Positions 9,801-18,280 of a stretch of 64,000 nt of DNA are shown here, in pieces. The position numbers and the translations under genes are program-made. The DNA comes from Pseudomonas sp. H3(2019) (lineage in GTDB: Bacteria; Pseudomonadota; Gammaproteobacteria; Pseudomonadales; Pseudomonadaceae), in contig NZ_VMSG01000003.1 of the NCBI RefSeq assembly GCF_007713465.1, positions 242,200 through 306,199 of the forward strand, written 5' to 3'. The notes under the pieces are model-generated. The model did no database searches. It worked only from the letters and a program-made list of their open reading frames with translations, and was not told where the DNA came from. The first letter of the stretch is position 1. Every line of letters starts with the position of its first letter.

Positions 9801-10798
9801 CGTGCGTACAGCGGCAGAATTTCGGTGTGCTTGAGTTGGGCCTTGCGCAGCATGTCCGCCGCGTCACGAATCTCGCGCTCGCCAGGCAGGAACACCAATA
9901 CGTCGCCGGGACTGCGGCGTTCGCTGCGTTCGTATGCGGCAATTTCATCGAGGGTGGCGAGGATCGCCTGATCCACGGTCAAGTCGTCCTCGACCCGGTT
10001 GCCCTCTTCGTCCTGCTCCAGCGTCAACGGCCGGTACCAGGTGTCCACCGGGAACGTGCGGCCCGAGACTTCGACAATCGGCGCATCGTCGAAGTGCTTG
10101 GAGAAACGCTCAAGATCGATGGTCGCCGAGGTGATGATGACTTTCAGGTCAGGGCGGCGCGGCAGCAGGGTTTTCAGGTAACCGAGCAGGAAGTCGATGT
10201 TCAGGCTGCGTTCGTGGGCTTCGTCGACGATGATCGTGTCATAGCGTTCGAGGTAGCGGTCGTTCTGGGTTTCCGCCAGCAGGATGCCGTCGGTCATCAG
10301 TTTGATCAGGGTGTTGGAATCGCTCTGATCCTCGAACCGCACCTGATAGCCGACCAAGGCACCGAGCGGCGTCGCCAGCTCTTCGGCCACCCGACTCGCG
10401 ACGCTGCGCGCAGCAATTCGACGCGGCTGGGTGTGACCGATCAGACCGTGCTGGCCGCGACCGATTTCCAGGCAGATCTTCGGCAGCTGGGTGGTTTTAC
10501 CCGAGCCGGTTTCGCCGGCGATGATCAGCACCTGATGCTTGAGCAGCGCCTCCTTGATTTCGTCGCGCTTGGCGGCGATCGGCAGGCTGTCGTCGTAACG
10601 AATCAGCGGCAGGCTGGCACGTCGCGCCAACACCTGGTCACAGGACGCTTGCATGCGCGTCACCCACACTGCCTGCTTGGCGTCGTCGGGTTTCTTGCGC
10701 AGCTCGAGCAACTGCCGCCGCAGCCGGTGGCGGTCGGCGAGCATGGCGTGGTCGAGGTTTTTCAGCAGTTTGTCGATGGAAGGCGATTCGTCAGTCAT
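6887..10798 (-). CDS. hrpA: ATP-dependent RNA helicase HrpA
   Basis: This 1303-residue DEAH-box helicase matches HrpA in length and layout. Walker A GETGSGKT is at residues 95-102, DEAHER at 192-197, and the SAT motif at about 223-225. They are followed by the helicase C-terminal domain (QRKGRCGRVEPG), the HA2/OB region and the long C-terminal DUF3418 part typical of HrpA. In E. coli HrpA helps resolve stalled or collided ribosomes; that role here is by family. No strong ribosome binding site precedes the ATG. The gene is intact. Confidence 0.95.
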   Translation of the reverse strand: MTDESPSIDKLLKNLDHAMLADRHRLRRQLLELRKKPDDAKQAVWVTRMQASCDQVLARRASLPLIRYDDSLPIAAKRDEIKEALLKHQVLIIAGETGSGKTTQLPKICLEIGRGQHGLIGHTQPRRIAARSVASRVAEELATPLGALVGYQVRFEDQSDSNTLIKLMTDGILLAETQNDRYLERYDTIIVDEAHERSLNIDFLLGYLKTLLPRRPDLKVIITSATIDLERFSKHFDDAPIVEVSGRTFPVDTWYRPLTLEQDEEGNRVEDDLTVDQAILATLDEIAAYERSERRSPGDVLVFLPGEREIRDAADMLRKAQLKHTEILPLYARLSPAEQQRIFQSHPGRRVVLATNVAETSLTVPGIRYVIDSGTARISRYSYRAKVQRLPIEAISQASANQRKGRCGRVEPGICIRLYSEEDFIGRPEFTDPEILRTNLAAVILQMLHLRLGEITDFPFIEPPDGKAISDGFNLLQELSAVDRNSQLTPLGRQLARLPVDPRMGRMLLEAAKLGSLQEVLIVASAMSIQDPRERPPERQQAADQAHAQWKDVDSDFAGLVNLWRGFEEQRQALTASPLRNWCRKNFLNYLRLREWRDSHRQLSLICRDMQLSLNKEPADYPKLHKAVLSGLLSQIGQKTEDGDYLGARQRRFWIHPSSGLGKKRPQWLMTAELVETTKLYARMVAKIEPDWIEPLAGHLIKKNHFEPHWEKKRGQVVAYEQITLFGLIVVGRRPVHYGPIDPVTSRELFIREALVRGEIQSKAKCLSANEQLLEQLDELEAKARRRDILADEETLFAFYDARLPAEIHQTATFDSWYRINSQKDPQLLIMREEDVLAREASEVTAAHYPDTLRLGDLTLPLSYHFEPNHPRDGVTLRVPAPLLPALPPERLEWLVPGVIEAKCIALVRNLPKALRKNFVPVPDFVKAALQRIAFADGSLPQALGRELLRMTGARVSDEAWAEAAQQVESHLRMNLEIVDGQGKFLGEGRDLPELTARFAEASQAALAVPQTAKSQQPVEAKVFAAVAEKTQQKIAGLSMTVYPALVEEAGTVKEGRFSTPAEAEFQHRRALQRLLMQQLAEPAKFLRGKLPGLTELGLMYRELGRIDSLVEDILLASLDSCILDGEASLPRDGAGLASLAERKRGAWTEHAERLAKLTLETLKLWHGLQKRFKGKIDLAQAVALNDIKQQLSHLVYPGFVRETPMQWLKELPRYLKAVEQRFEKLGAQVQKDRVWSGELSGLWSQYQTRANKHAQEGKRDPQLELYRWWLEEYRVSLFAQQLGTKVPISDKRLSKQWAQVEP

Positions 10799-10867
10799 CA
10801 GGTACGCAAAGGTCGTCTAGTGGCGCAGGGGGCGGATTGTCGCAGATTTTACGACCGCTGCGCGGCC

Positions 10868-10961
10868 GATCGCGAGCAGGCTCGCTCCCACACTGGATCT
10901 ATTGCGACCACAAAACCGGGGGGCACCACTGCCAACTGTGGGAGCGAGCCTGCTCGCGATC
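10868..10961. repeat. REP doublet (REPIN)
   Basis: Two 25-base arms at 10868-10892 and 10937-10961 are perfect reverse complements, separated by 44 bases. The core (GGGAGCGAGCCTGCTCGCGA) is a well-known Pseudomonas REP sequence. It sits between the divergent-to-tandem minus-strand genes aceK and hrpA, as such non-autonomous RAYT-mobilised elements usually do. Confidence 0.88.
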
Positions 10962-10984
10962 GATTGCGTAGCAATCGCTGAGTA

Positions 10985-12706
10985 CTATTCGTTATCCAGC
11001 CCCTTGCGCCGATACGGGAACACATCAATCACCTTGCCGGCGCGTATCGCCTCTTGCAGGCCTTTCCAGTAATCGGCGTTGTACAGCTCGCCATGCAGTT
11101 GATCGAACAACTGTCGCTGCGCGGAGTCGGCGAACAGGAACGGTGGAAACTCCTCAGGGAACACATCCAGCGGCCCGATCGAATACCACGGCTCGGAGGC
11201 CATTTCGTCTTCCGGCGTGCGCGGTTGCGGGATGTGGCGGAAGTTGGCTTCGGTGAGAAAACAGATCTCGTCGTAGTCATAAAACACCACCCGCCCATGT
11301 CGGGTGACGCCAAAGTTTTTCAGCAGCATGTCGCCGGGAAAGATATTCGCTGCCGCCAGTTGCTTGATCGCCAAACCATAATCTTCCAGCGCTTCGCGCA
11401 CCTGAGCGTCGTTGGCGTTTTCCAGGTAGAGGTTCAACGGCGTCATGCGCCGCTCGGTCCAGCAGTGACGGATCAACACGCTGTCGCCTTCCACTTCGAC
11501 CGTTGAAGCGGCCACATCCAGCAGCTCGGCCAGGCACGCCGGATCAAACTTGCTCAACGGAAAACGGAAGTCGGCGAACTCCTGGGTATCGGCCATGCGC
11601 CCGACCCGGTCGACGCTTTTCACCAAACGGTATTTCTCGATCACCGTGGCGCGGTCGACGTTTTTCGACGGCGAGAAACGGTCCTTGATGATTTTGAACA
11701 CGGTGTTGAACCCCGGCAGGGTAAACACGCTCATGACCATGCCGCGCACGCCCGGGGCCATGATGAACTGGTCGTCGGTGTTGGCCAGGTGATTGATCAG
11801 CGCCCGGTAGAACTCCGACTTGCCGTGTTTGTAGAAACCGATCGAGGTGTACAGCTCGGCGATGTGCTTGCCCGGCAGGATGCGTTTGAGAAAACCGATG
11901 AACTCCGCCGGCACCGGCACATCGACCATGAAGTACGAGCGAGTGAACGAGAAGATGATCGACACGTCTGCTTCATCGGTGATCAACGCGTCGATCTGAA
12001 TCCCCCGGCCTTCGCGGTGCAGAAACGGAATCACCAGCGGCCACTGCTCGTCCGTGGTGTGGATGCGTCCCACCAGATAAGCGCCCTTGTTGCGGTAGAG
12101 CACCGAGGAAAACAGCTCGACGCTCAACTCCGGGTCTTTGCAGACCCAGTCGGGCAGGTTCTCGCGCAGTTGCGCTTCGAGCCGGCGCAGGTCGCGGTCG
12201 AGGTCAGCGTAGTCTTCGCTGAAGCGGTAATCGGCAAAAATGCTCGCGAGCATGTTCGACAACTGGCCTTGCGGTTTATAGATCTGCGTCTGCGCGGCCC
12301 GCGGCCGGCGCAGGCTGGGCCGGGTGGTGTGGATGAACATGCAGCCATCGCTGATCAGGTCGTGACTGAACAACCCGCAGAAAATCGAGTTGTACCAGGT
12401 CTCGGACAGTTCATCGTCGAAACGCAGGTCGATCAGGCTGATGTAGGCGCTTTTGACCAACGGCCAGCAGCCGACATCCATCAGCACCTCAGCTTCGAAG
12501 GCGGCATGCAGGCGCCCCACCACTTCGCTGACCTTGGCTTCGTAGAGGTTGATCCGCGCCGCCGACGCGATCTGCGTTTCCTGCCACTGCGCTCGTTCGA
12601 AGCGCGCCCGGGCGCCGTCAGTGATCTGGCGGAAATGCTCGCGGTAATCGTCGAAGCCGTCGAGGATCATCTGGGCGATTTCGGCGGCGGGCCATGGCTG
12701 CGGCAT
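10985..12706 (-). CDS. aceK: isocitrate dehydrogenase kinase/phosphatase
   Basis: The 573-residue protein matches AceK, which phosphorylates and dephosphorylates isocitrate dehydrogenase to divert carbon into the glyoxylate shunt. Typical stretches include the N-terminal [13 protein letters not shown], the ATP-binding-side [14 protein letters not shown], and the metal-binding end [14 protein letters not shown]. The length equals the family norm. A GAGG ribosome binding site precedes the ATG. It is a single gene here, away from aceA/aceB, as is usual in Pseudomonas. Confidence 0.96.
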   Translation of the reverse strand: MPQPWPAAEIAQMILDGFDDYREHFRQITDGARARFERAQWQETQIASAARINLYEAKVSEVVGRLHAAFEAEVLMDVGCWPLVKSAYISLIDLRFDDELSETWYNSIFCGLFSHDLISDGCMFIHTTRPSLRRPRAAQTQIYKPQGQLSNMLASIFADYRFSEDYADLDRDLRRLEAQLRENLPDWVCKDPELSVELFSSVLYRNKGAYLVGRIHTTDEQWPLVIPFLHREGRGIQIDALITDEADVSIIFSFTRSYFMVDVPVPAEFIGFLKRILPGKHIAELYTSIGFYKHGKSEFYRALINHLANTDDQFIMAPGVRGMVMSVFTLPGFNTVFKIIKDRFSPSKNVDRATVIEKYRLVKSVDRVGRMADTQEFADFRFPLSKFDPACLAELLDVAASTVEVEGDSVLIRHCWTERRMTPLNLYLENANDAQVREALEDYGLAIKQLAAANIFPGDMLLKNFGVTRHGRVVFYDYDEICFLTEANFRHIPQPRTPEDEMASEPWYSIGPLDVFPEEFPPFLFADSAQRQLFDQLHGELYNADYWKGLQEAIRAGKVIDVFPYRRKGLDNE

Positions 12707-12836
12707 ATGAAGACCTCTGCGGGATGATTCTTATCGTTGGAGGCTGAGCTTAGAGGCCAATTGTTACGCAACGCAACCATTGCCATGGACGGCTCCGACG
12801 GTGACACTTGCGCCCTGATAAATGAAGGAACGAGCC

Positions 12837-13745
12837 GTGAACCCCGTCGATATTCTGCGTATGTTGTCACTTGCTGCCATTTGGGGGGCGAGCTTTCTGT
12901 TCATGCGCATCATCGCCCCAGTGATTGGCACAATCCCCACTGCTTTTTTCCGCGTATCGATCGCCGCCACCGGGTTGCTGGTGATTCTGGCGCTGATGCG
13001 GATCAGTTGGGATTTCCGTGGCAAGTTCAAAACCGTGCTGTTGCTCGGGATGATCAACTCCGGTCTTCCAGCGACCCTGTACTCGGTGGCCGCTCAAGTG
13101 CTGCCGGCCGGCTACTCGGCGATTTTCAACGCCACCACCCCACTGATGGGCGTATTGATCGGCGGCCTGTTCTTCAGCGAAAAACTCACCCTCTCGAAGA
13201 TTGCCGGGGTGGCCCTCGGCTTGTTTGGCGTCGCCATCCTGACCCGCGCCGGTCCCGTGGCCTTCGACATGGAACTGCTGATCGGCGCACTGGCCTGCCT
13301 GCTGGCGACCACCTGCTACGGTTTCGCCGGGTTCCTGGCGCGACGCTGGCTTGACCATCAAGGCGGCCTCGACAGCCGTCTCTCGGCACTGGGCAGCATG
13401 CTCGGCGCAACGCTGTTTGTGTTGCCGTTGTTCGGCTACAGCGTCATCACTGAGCCGCCGGTTAGCTGGGGTGGCTGGAACGTCTGGTTGTCGTTGCTGG
13501 GCTTGGGCCTGGGCTGCACGGCGTTCGCCTACATCCTGTATTTCCGCCTGCTCAGCTCGATCGGCCCGGTCAAGTCGATGACCGTGACCTTCATGATCCC
13601 GCCGTTCGGCGTGTTGTGGGGCGCGTTGTTTCTCGATGAACCACTGTCGATGGCGCATCTGTATGGCGGGATGTTGATTGCAGGGGCGTTGTGGCTGGTG
13701 TTGAAGCCTGCGGCAGTCCCGAAGGCTTCAATGGTCAGCGATTAA
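12837..13745 (+). CDS. EamA-family (DMT) transporter
   Basis: The 302-residue protein has about ten hydrophobic helices arranged as two EamA repeats, starting with LAAIWGASFLFMRII and repeating near AFAYILYFRLLSSIGPVKS. Such proteins export small metabolites, but the substrate is unknown. I favour the GTG at 12837 because AAGGA lies eight bases upstream. The in-frame ATG at 12822 overlaps that site and would add five residues. Its stop overlaps that of the next gene, which is convergent and of the same family. Confidence 0.85.
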   Translation: MNPVDILRMLSLAAIWGASFLFMRIIAPVIGTIPTAFFRVSIAATGLLVILALMRISWDFRGKFKTVLLLGMINSGLPATLYSVAAQVLPAGYSAIFNATTPLMGVLIGGLFFSEKLTLSKIAGVALGLFGVAILTRAGPVAFDMELLIGALACLLATTCYGFAGFLARRWLDHQGGLDSRLSALGSMLGATLFVLPLFGYSVITEPPVSWGGWNVWLSLLGLGLGCTAFAYILYFRLLSSIGPVKSMTVTFMIPPFGVLWGALFLDEPLSMAHLYGGMLIAGALWLVLKPAAVPKASMVSD

Positions 13746-14605
13746 CGGCTTTTACGAAACACAAACACCAGGCCGACGATGATCAAGAGCATGCCGAGCA
13801 TGCTCAACATCGCCAGTCTGTTGCCGAAAATCAGGTAGTCCATCACCGCCGTCACCGCCGGCACCAAGTAGAACAAACTGGTGACATTCACCAGATTGCC
13901 TCGGGCGATCAGGCGATACAGCAGCAAGGTCGCCAGCAGCGATACCACCAGGCCCATCCACAACACGGGCACGATGAAACCCGTGCTGTGCTCGAAGTGG
14001 AATGGCTGGAACGGCACGAAAATTCCGCACAGCAACAGCCCCGCCAGGTATTGCACCGGCAGTGTGCCGAGGGGATTTTCGGTGATGCGCTTCTGCATGA
14101 TCGAGCCTGCGGTCATGCTGACCAGCGCCAGCAAACCAAAGAGCATCCCGGCCAGCGACATGCCGGCCAGGCCGATGCCCTGATAGACCACCATGATCAA
14201 CCCCGTCAGCCCCAGCATCAGGCCGAACATCCGACTCCAGGAACGCTGACGTTCAATCAGCACCACGGTGAGGATTGGTTGAACCCCCATGATCGTGGCC
14301 ATGACCCCGGGCGTGACCTTCAGGTCCAGCGCCAGCAGATAGAAAATCTGATAGGCGCCCAGCAATATCAGACCGGTTGCGGCGGCATACAGCATCGGTT
14401 TGCCGCGCCGGGGCAATTTGAGCTTGAACAGCGGGATCAACAGCACCAGTCCACAGAGGGCAATGGCAAAGCGGATCAACAGAAAGGCAAAGGGTGAGGC
14501 GTGAGCCAGTCCCCATTTGGAGAAAATCGCCCCGCTACTCCAGAGCAGAACGAACAGGCTCGTAGACGCCGCCGCGAGTGCGGATTTTTTTGAAATGAGC
14601 AACAT
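13742..14605 (-). CDS. EamA-family (DMT) transporter
   Basis: This 287-residue protein is another two-repeat EamA exporter of about ten helices, with SLFVLLWSSGAIFSKWGLA at the start and ALFYLVPAVTAVMDYLIFGN-like sequence late in the second repeat. The ATG at 14605 has AGGTGG six bases upstream; an in-frame GTG lies nine bases earlier. It converges on the preceding EamA gene, and the two TAA stops overlap in a shared TTAA. The two proteins differ clearly in sequence, so they are not a recent inverted duplication. Confidence 0.86.
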   Translation of the reverse strand: MLLISKKSALAAASTSLFVLLWSSGAIFSKWGLAHASPFAFLLIRFAIALCGLVLLIPLFKLKLPRRGKPMLYAAATGLILLGAYQIFYLLALDLKVTPGVMATIMGVQPILTVVLIERQRSWSRMFGLMLGLTGLIMVVYQGIGLAGMSLAGMLFGLLALVSMTAGSIMQKRITENPLGTLPVQYLAGLLLCGIFVPFQPFHFEHSTGFIVPVLWMGLVVSLLATLLLYRLIARGNLVNVTSLFYLVPAVTAVMDYLIFGNRLAMLSMLGMLLIIVGLVFVFRKSR

Positions 14606-14701
14606 GAAAACCACCTGTCATCAGGCAAAAAGCCAACTCAGCCGAAGCTGAAATTCAGTCGTTGTGTTCAGGCGGGCACAGGGAACAGCAGAAACTGCCG
14701 A

Positions 14702-14866
14702 TCAGCCCGAGAAGCCAACACCTGGCGGTGAAACCACCGCGCACACTGGCGTGCGACTGACAGGAGGGGGGTAATGACTGATCTGCGCAGGCTGCATGTT
14801 CCCGCACGGCACGACACCAGCGTTGACCGCTGAATCGACTACCGCGTTGATGAGGGATGCAGGCAT
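14702..14866 (-). CDS. small hypothetical protein, 54 residues
   Basis: I do not recognise this protein for certain. It starts MPASLINAVVDSAVNAG and has a Pro- and Cys-containing tail (PVSRTPVCAVVSPPG). A good sigma70-type promoter lies upstream on the same strand (TTGCAT, 18 bases, TATAGT), which is the main support for the gene. The ribosome binding site is weak. The frame stays open further upstream, across the promoter, so this start is an inference. Confidence 0.4.
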   Translation of the reverse strand: MPASLINAVVDSAVNAGVVPCGNMQPAQISHYPPPVSRTPVCAVVSPPGVGFSG

Positions 14867-14920
14867 GGGCTGATCTTTTTCGAGGGAGAAATCGCCGGGT
14901 TGGAAACGCAGCGAGCGCTG

Positions 14921-14950
14921 ACTATAACCAGCGCTCGACACAGAATGCAA
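14921..14950 (-). promoter_or_regulatory. sigma70-type promoter for the 54-residue gene
   Basis: On the minus strand, TTGCAT (14950-14945) and TATAGT (14926-14921) are spaced by 18 bases, close to the sigma70 consensus. Transcription would start near 14914 and run into the small gene at 14866. Confidence 0.5.
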
Positions 14951-15053
14951 TGACTTGACCAAAACGCCAGTAACGACAGGCAATGAAGCCCTGCCTACTC
15001 TTGAGATCAATAGAAACGCCCGCTATCGGGGGACACGGAATTCAAGAGATCAA

Positions 15054-15593
15054 ATGCCAAGGGAACGGACTCATATTCGGTATCAGCTGTACAGATCAAA
15101 GGCTAGAAAATTCGCTAGCACCATCACCACTCAATTGCACGCTCAGGGGCTGATTGACGGCACAGAAGCTGATTTGTCTCGTATCCGTTTCGAAGCAATC
15201 GATGTTAAAGCACTGACGGATTACAGCTTTTGGGGGGATGACTCACACTTTTCATGGGACGAGATTGTCAATTGGAAAACAAAGGAACCCATGTCTTTCG
15301 ACCTTTCCATCTGGTCCGACCTCGAGTTGTGCGGGCTATGCTTCGCCAATCCAAACCAGAGCCGGCTTCGAGTCAAAATTGTTCGGCTGGAGGGGAAACC
15401 TGGCAAAACCCACCCTCTGAAAAACCGTATTGCCCCGCTGGCCCTGATCGCTGTCGAGCATTACGCCCGGATCATTGGCAGTCGATTTATCGAAATTCAG
15501 GAACCGACCCGGGGAGCACTCCCCATCTATAAACAGCTCGGTTTCGAATTCGATGCTAAAGGCCGACTTGTGATGGCCTTAGAGAGCGACTAG
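15054..15593 (+). CDS. hypothetical protein with GNAT-like C-terminus
   Basis: The 179-residue product begins MPRERTHIRYQLYRSKARKF. Its C-terminal half (RIAPLALIAVEHYARIIG, then QEPTRGALPIYKQLGFEF) has the look of the acetyl-CoA-binding end of a GNAT fold, where 'IYKQLGF' is a typical closing motif. The frame is open from 14955, but the extra N-terminus looks non-coding, so I prefer 15054. The base composition is more AT-rich than in neighbouring genes. A 52-residue gene follows 43 bases later on the same strand. Confidence 0.65.
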   Translation: MPRERTHIRYQLYRSKARKFASTITTQLHAQGLIDGTEADLSRIRFEAIDVKALTDYSFWGDDSHFSWDEIVNWKTKEPMSFDLSIWSDLELCGLCFANPNQSRLRVKIVRLEGKPGKTHPLKNRIAPLALIAVEHYARIIGSRFIEIQEPTRGALPIYKQLGFEFDAKGRLVMALESD

Positions 15594-15636
15594 CATCGTG
15601 AAATCTGTTCAATGACTGATCAAGACAGGAGGCTCC

Positions 15637-15795
15637 ATGAGAGCTCTCGTTGAAAAAAGTACCGCCGGGCACGGATCGTCGAAGGCGAAAAAAAAACGCT
15701 CTGCTGAGCTTTCTGCCAATCAGCTGCGCTTTATCAAAGCCGCCCTGGCCGGAACCCAGACAGAAGAACCAAGCCTCCTTGCTGGGCGCCCATAG
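15637..15795 (+). CDS. small basic hypothetical protein, 52 residues
   Basis: A CAGGAGG ribosome binding site lies five bases before an ATG that opens a 52-codon frame ending in TAG at 15793-15795. The protein has a lysine-rich patch (SSKAKKKRS) and a short helix-forming part (LSANQLRFIKAALAG). I do not recognise the family. It follows the GNAT-like gene on the same strand and is closed by a strong terminator nine bases or so downstream, which together argue for a real two-gene transcript. Confidence 0.6.
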   Translation: MRALVEKSTAGHGSSKAKKKRSAELSANQLRFIKAALAGTQTEEPSLLAGRP

Positions 15796-15810
15796 CATTC
15801 GCCGGATCAA

Positions 15811-15839
15811 AAAAAACCGCTTACAAGGAGCGGTTTTTT
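15811..15839. terminator. bidirectional intrinsic terminator
   Basis: AAAAAACCGCT (15811-15821) pairs with AGCGGTTTTTT (15829-15839) around a seven-base loop. Because the stem ends in A-run and T-run, it can stop the small-gene transcript from the left and the lpxO transcript from the right. Confidence 0.9.
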
Positions 15840-15851
15840 ATTAAAGAGACT

Positions 15852-16790
15852 TCAGCCAAACAACCAGTAACCCAGCGCCGTCAGCACTACAACCGCCAAT
15901 ACTGGCCGCAGGACGCGGTACAGCTTCGGATTACGGCGCTTCCACTTTTTGACCACTCCGCTGAATTTGTCGCTCGAGTTCTTGCTCCAGGCGTAGACCT
16001 TGTTGATCCCGCCGACGCGCTCGTCATCGAGGTTTTGCGGGGCCGTGGCACGGCCCAGCAGACCACTGACACAACGGTTGATACGCGTCATCAAGCGGTT
16101 ACTCAGCGGGCGTTCGATGTCACAGAACAGAATGACCCGGGTCGTTTCGGTTTCGTTCTTGACCCAGTGCACGTAGGTTTCATCGAACATTACGTCTTCA
16201 CCGTCACGCCAGGCGTAAACCTGACCGTCGACAAAAATGCGGCAGTCGTCGGAGTTCGGTGTCGACAAGCCCAAGTGATAACGCAGGGAACCGGCAAACG
16301 GATCGCGGTGCGGGTTGAGGTGACTGCCGCCCGGCAACAAGGCAAACATCGCGCCTTTGACGTTAGGGATGCGACTGACCAGTTCGACGGTTTTCGGGCA
16401 CAGAGCCTCGGCCGACGGCAGTGGCTTGTCATACCACTTGAGGTAGAAACGCTTCCAGCCCTTCTTGAAGAACGAGCCGAAACCGGCGTCGTTGTTCTTC
16501 TCGGCGGCGCGAATGTAGCCCTCGTCGAACAGGTGCATGGCCTCGTCACGAATGACTTCCCAGTTTTCCTTGAGCACATCCAGTTCCGGGAACTTGCTGC
16601 GGTCCAGATACGGTTTGGACGGCACTCCCGAGAACAGGTACATCAAGGCGTTATAAGGAGCGAACAGCGCCGAGTGGTTGACGAACTGACGCAAGACCGG
16701 CAAACGCGCCTTGCCGCGCAAATGCACGTAGAGCGTGCTGCCGATGAACAGCAGCAACAGCGACGCCTTTGCGGCAAAGGAAAAGGTCAT
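15852..16790 (-). CDS. lpxO: lipid A hydroxylase LpxO (Asp/Asn beta-hydroxylase family)
   Basis: This 312-residue Fe(II)/2-oxoglutarate dioxygenase should add a 2-hydroxyl group to a secondary acyl chain of lipid A at the inner membrane. An N-terminal membrane helix spans residues ~8-22 and a C-terminal one ~290-310. The core has the iron ligands His161-x-Asp163 (PHRDPFAGS) and His208 (ETYVHWV), with Arg218 placed to bind 2-oxoglutarate. The KWYDKPLPSA and FKKGWKRFYL stretches match Salmonella LpxO as I remember it. AAGGAG precedes the ATG at 16790. Upstream in-frame codons add a non-conserved extension and are rejected. Confidence 0.85.
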   Translation of the reverse strand: MTFSFAAKASLLLLFIGSTLYVHLRGKARLPVLRQFVNHSALFAPYNALMYLFSGVPSKPYLDRSKFPELDVLKENWEVIRDEAMHLFDEGYIRAAEKNNDAGFGSFFKKGWKRFYLKWYDKPLPSAEALCPKTVELVSRIPNVKGAMFALLPGGSHLNPHRDPFAGSLRYHLGLSTPNSDDCRIFVDGQVYAWRDGEDVMFDETYVHWVKNETETTRVILFCDIERPLSNRLMTRINRCVSGLLGRATAPQNLDDERVGGINKVYAWSKNSSDKFSGVVKKWKRRNPKLYRVLRPVLAVVVLTALGYWLFG

Positions 16791-16972
16791 GGGGTAACTC
16801 CTTGAAAAAAGGTCTCTCTGCGCATTGTCATTTACCCGACATGGCAGCCGGCCATGATAAACACTACCGGCCTTGGGAAAAACCCACATAACTGAACAAT
16901 CAGTGTTAAAGGTTGCGCAATAAAGCACTTATTAACATAAGGCACCTGAACCTTGACTGATCAGGATCAAAG

Positions 16973-17041
16973 GATCGCAGGCTTCGCCAGCTCCTACATT
17001 GGGTAGGTCATTCGGCATAGGAGCTGGCGCAGCCTGCGATC
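16973..17041. repeat. REP-type inverted repeat
   Basis: Arms at about 16973-16997 and 17018-17041 are reverse complements apart from one mismatch in the middle. The core (CAGCTCCTA and its complement) is a second Pseudomonas REP family, unlike the one beside aceK. It lies downstream of cysK and may also stabilise that transcript's 3' end. Confidence 0.8.
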
Positions 17042-17050
17042 TTTTGAGCG

Positions 17051-18025
17051 TTACTGCTGCAGCTCTTGTTCGGTGAACAAATCGCTGAACAACATGCTCG
17101 ACAGGTAACGCTCGCCGGAGTCCGGCAGGATCACCACGATGGTCTTGCCCTGCATTTCCGGGGTTTCGGCCAGACGCACGGCAACTGCCATGGCCGCACC
17201 GCAGGAAATCCCGGAGAGAATCCCCTCCTCCTGCATCAGGCGCAGGGCCATGGCCTTGGATTCTTCATCGCTGACCAGCTCGACCCGGTCAACTATCGAC
17301 AGATCGAGGTTTTTCGGAACAAAACCCGCGCCGATGCCCTGGATTTTGTGCGGACTTGGCTTGATTTCCTCACCGGCCATGGCCTGGGTAATCACCGGCG
17401 AGACCAGCGGTTCCACCGCCACCGAGAGAATCGGCTTGCCCTGGGTGTTCTTGATATAGCGCGAAACACCGGTGATAGTCCCACCGGTGCCGACACCTGC
17501 AACCAGCACATCAATGGCTCCGTCGGTGTCATTCCAGATTTCCGGACCGGTGGTTTTTTCGTGGATCGCCGGGTTGGCCGGGTTCTCGAACTGCTGCGGC
17601 ATGTAGTAGCGGGCCGGATCACTGGCCAGAATCTCGGTAGCCTTTGCAATGGCACCGTTCATACCTTTGGCCGGCTCGGTCAGTACCAGTTCGGCGCCCA
17701 GGGCCTTGAGCACCTTGCGCCGTTCGATGCTCATCGACGCCGGCATGGTCAGCACCAGTTTGTAGCCGCGAGCCGCCGCGACGAACGCCAGGCCGATGCC
17801 GGTGTTGCCCGAGGTCGGTTCGATAATGGTCATGCCTGGCTTGAGTTTGCCGCTGCTTTCGGCATCCCAGATCATGTTCGCGCCGATCCGGCATTTGACT
17901 GAATAGCCCGGATTGCGTCCTTCAATCTTCGCCAGAATGGTCACGCCGCGAGGCGCAATACGGTTGATCTGAACCAATGGCGTATTGCCGATGGAGTGCG
18001 CGTTATCAGCAAAAATGCGGCTCAT
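17051..18025 (-). CDS. cysK: cysteine synthase A (O-acetylserine sulfhydrylase)
   Basis: The 324-residue protein is a PLP enzyme that makes cysteine from O-acetylserine and sulfide in the cytoplasm. The PLP lysine is Lys44 in [11 protein letters not shown], followed by the phosphate- and substrate-binding TSGNTG loop, GVGTGGT and the SCGAAMA end, all as in CysK rather than CysM. AAGGA sits eight bases upstream of the ATG at 18025. In-frame codons further upstream encode a poor N-terminus and are excluded. Confidence 0.94.
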   Translation of the reverse strand: MSRIFADNAHSIGNTPLVQINRIAPRGVTILAKIEGRNPGYSVKCRIGANMIWDAESSGKLKPGMTIIEPTSGNTGIGLAFVAAARGYKLVLTMPASMSIERRKVLKALGAELVLTEPAKGMNGAIAKATEILASDPARYYMPQQFENPANPAIHEKTTGPEIWNDTDGAIDVLVAGVGTGGTITGVSRYIKNTQGKPILSVAVEPLVSPVITQAMAGEEIKPSPHKIQGIGAGFVPKNLDLSIVDRVELVSDEESKAMALRLMQEEGILSGISCGAAMAVAVRLAETPEMQGKTIVVILPDSGERYLSSMLFSDLFTEQELQQ

Positions 18026-18280
18026 GGCTGGGTCCTTATGCAGCGTTGGAGAAGCCTTCAAGGGTATGCCTCGCACCCTTGGGCGTCCAGTCGCGGAACG
18101 GACGATACTCACACGTTGCCGACCGTCAAGCTGACCAAGTCATCATGTGACGCTCCATTCAGAGACTGAATACGCCGTCTGCGTTCACAGTCGACCGGGC
18201 CCCGCGTTATAGTCGGGCATGACTTTTATTTCGCCCGCCCTGCCCGGCGCAGATCGGCGTTACCGTTCGAGGAATTACCG

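Noticed and set aside
8798..10981. Plus-strand open frame of about 727 codons antisense to hrpA
   Set aside because: It is rich in Arg, Gln and Val without domain signs, while the minus strand encodes a full HrpA.
15054..15795. Toxin-antitoxin call for the GNAT-like/52-residue pair
   Set aside because: No ribbon-helix-helix antitoxin signature, and the order is reversed from known GNAT toxin systems; kept only as a finding.
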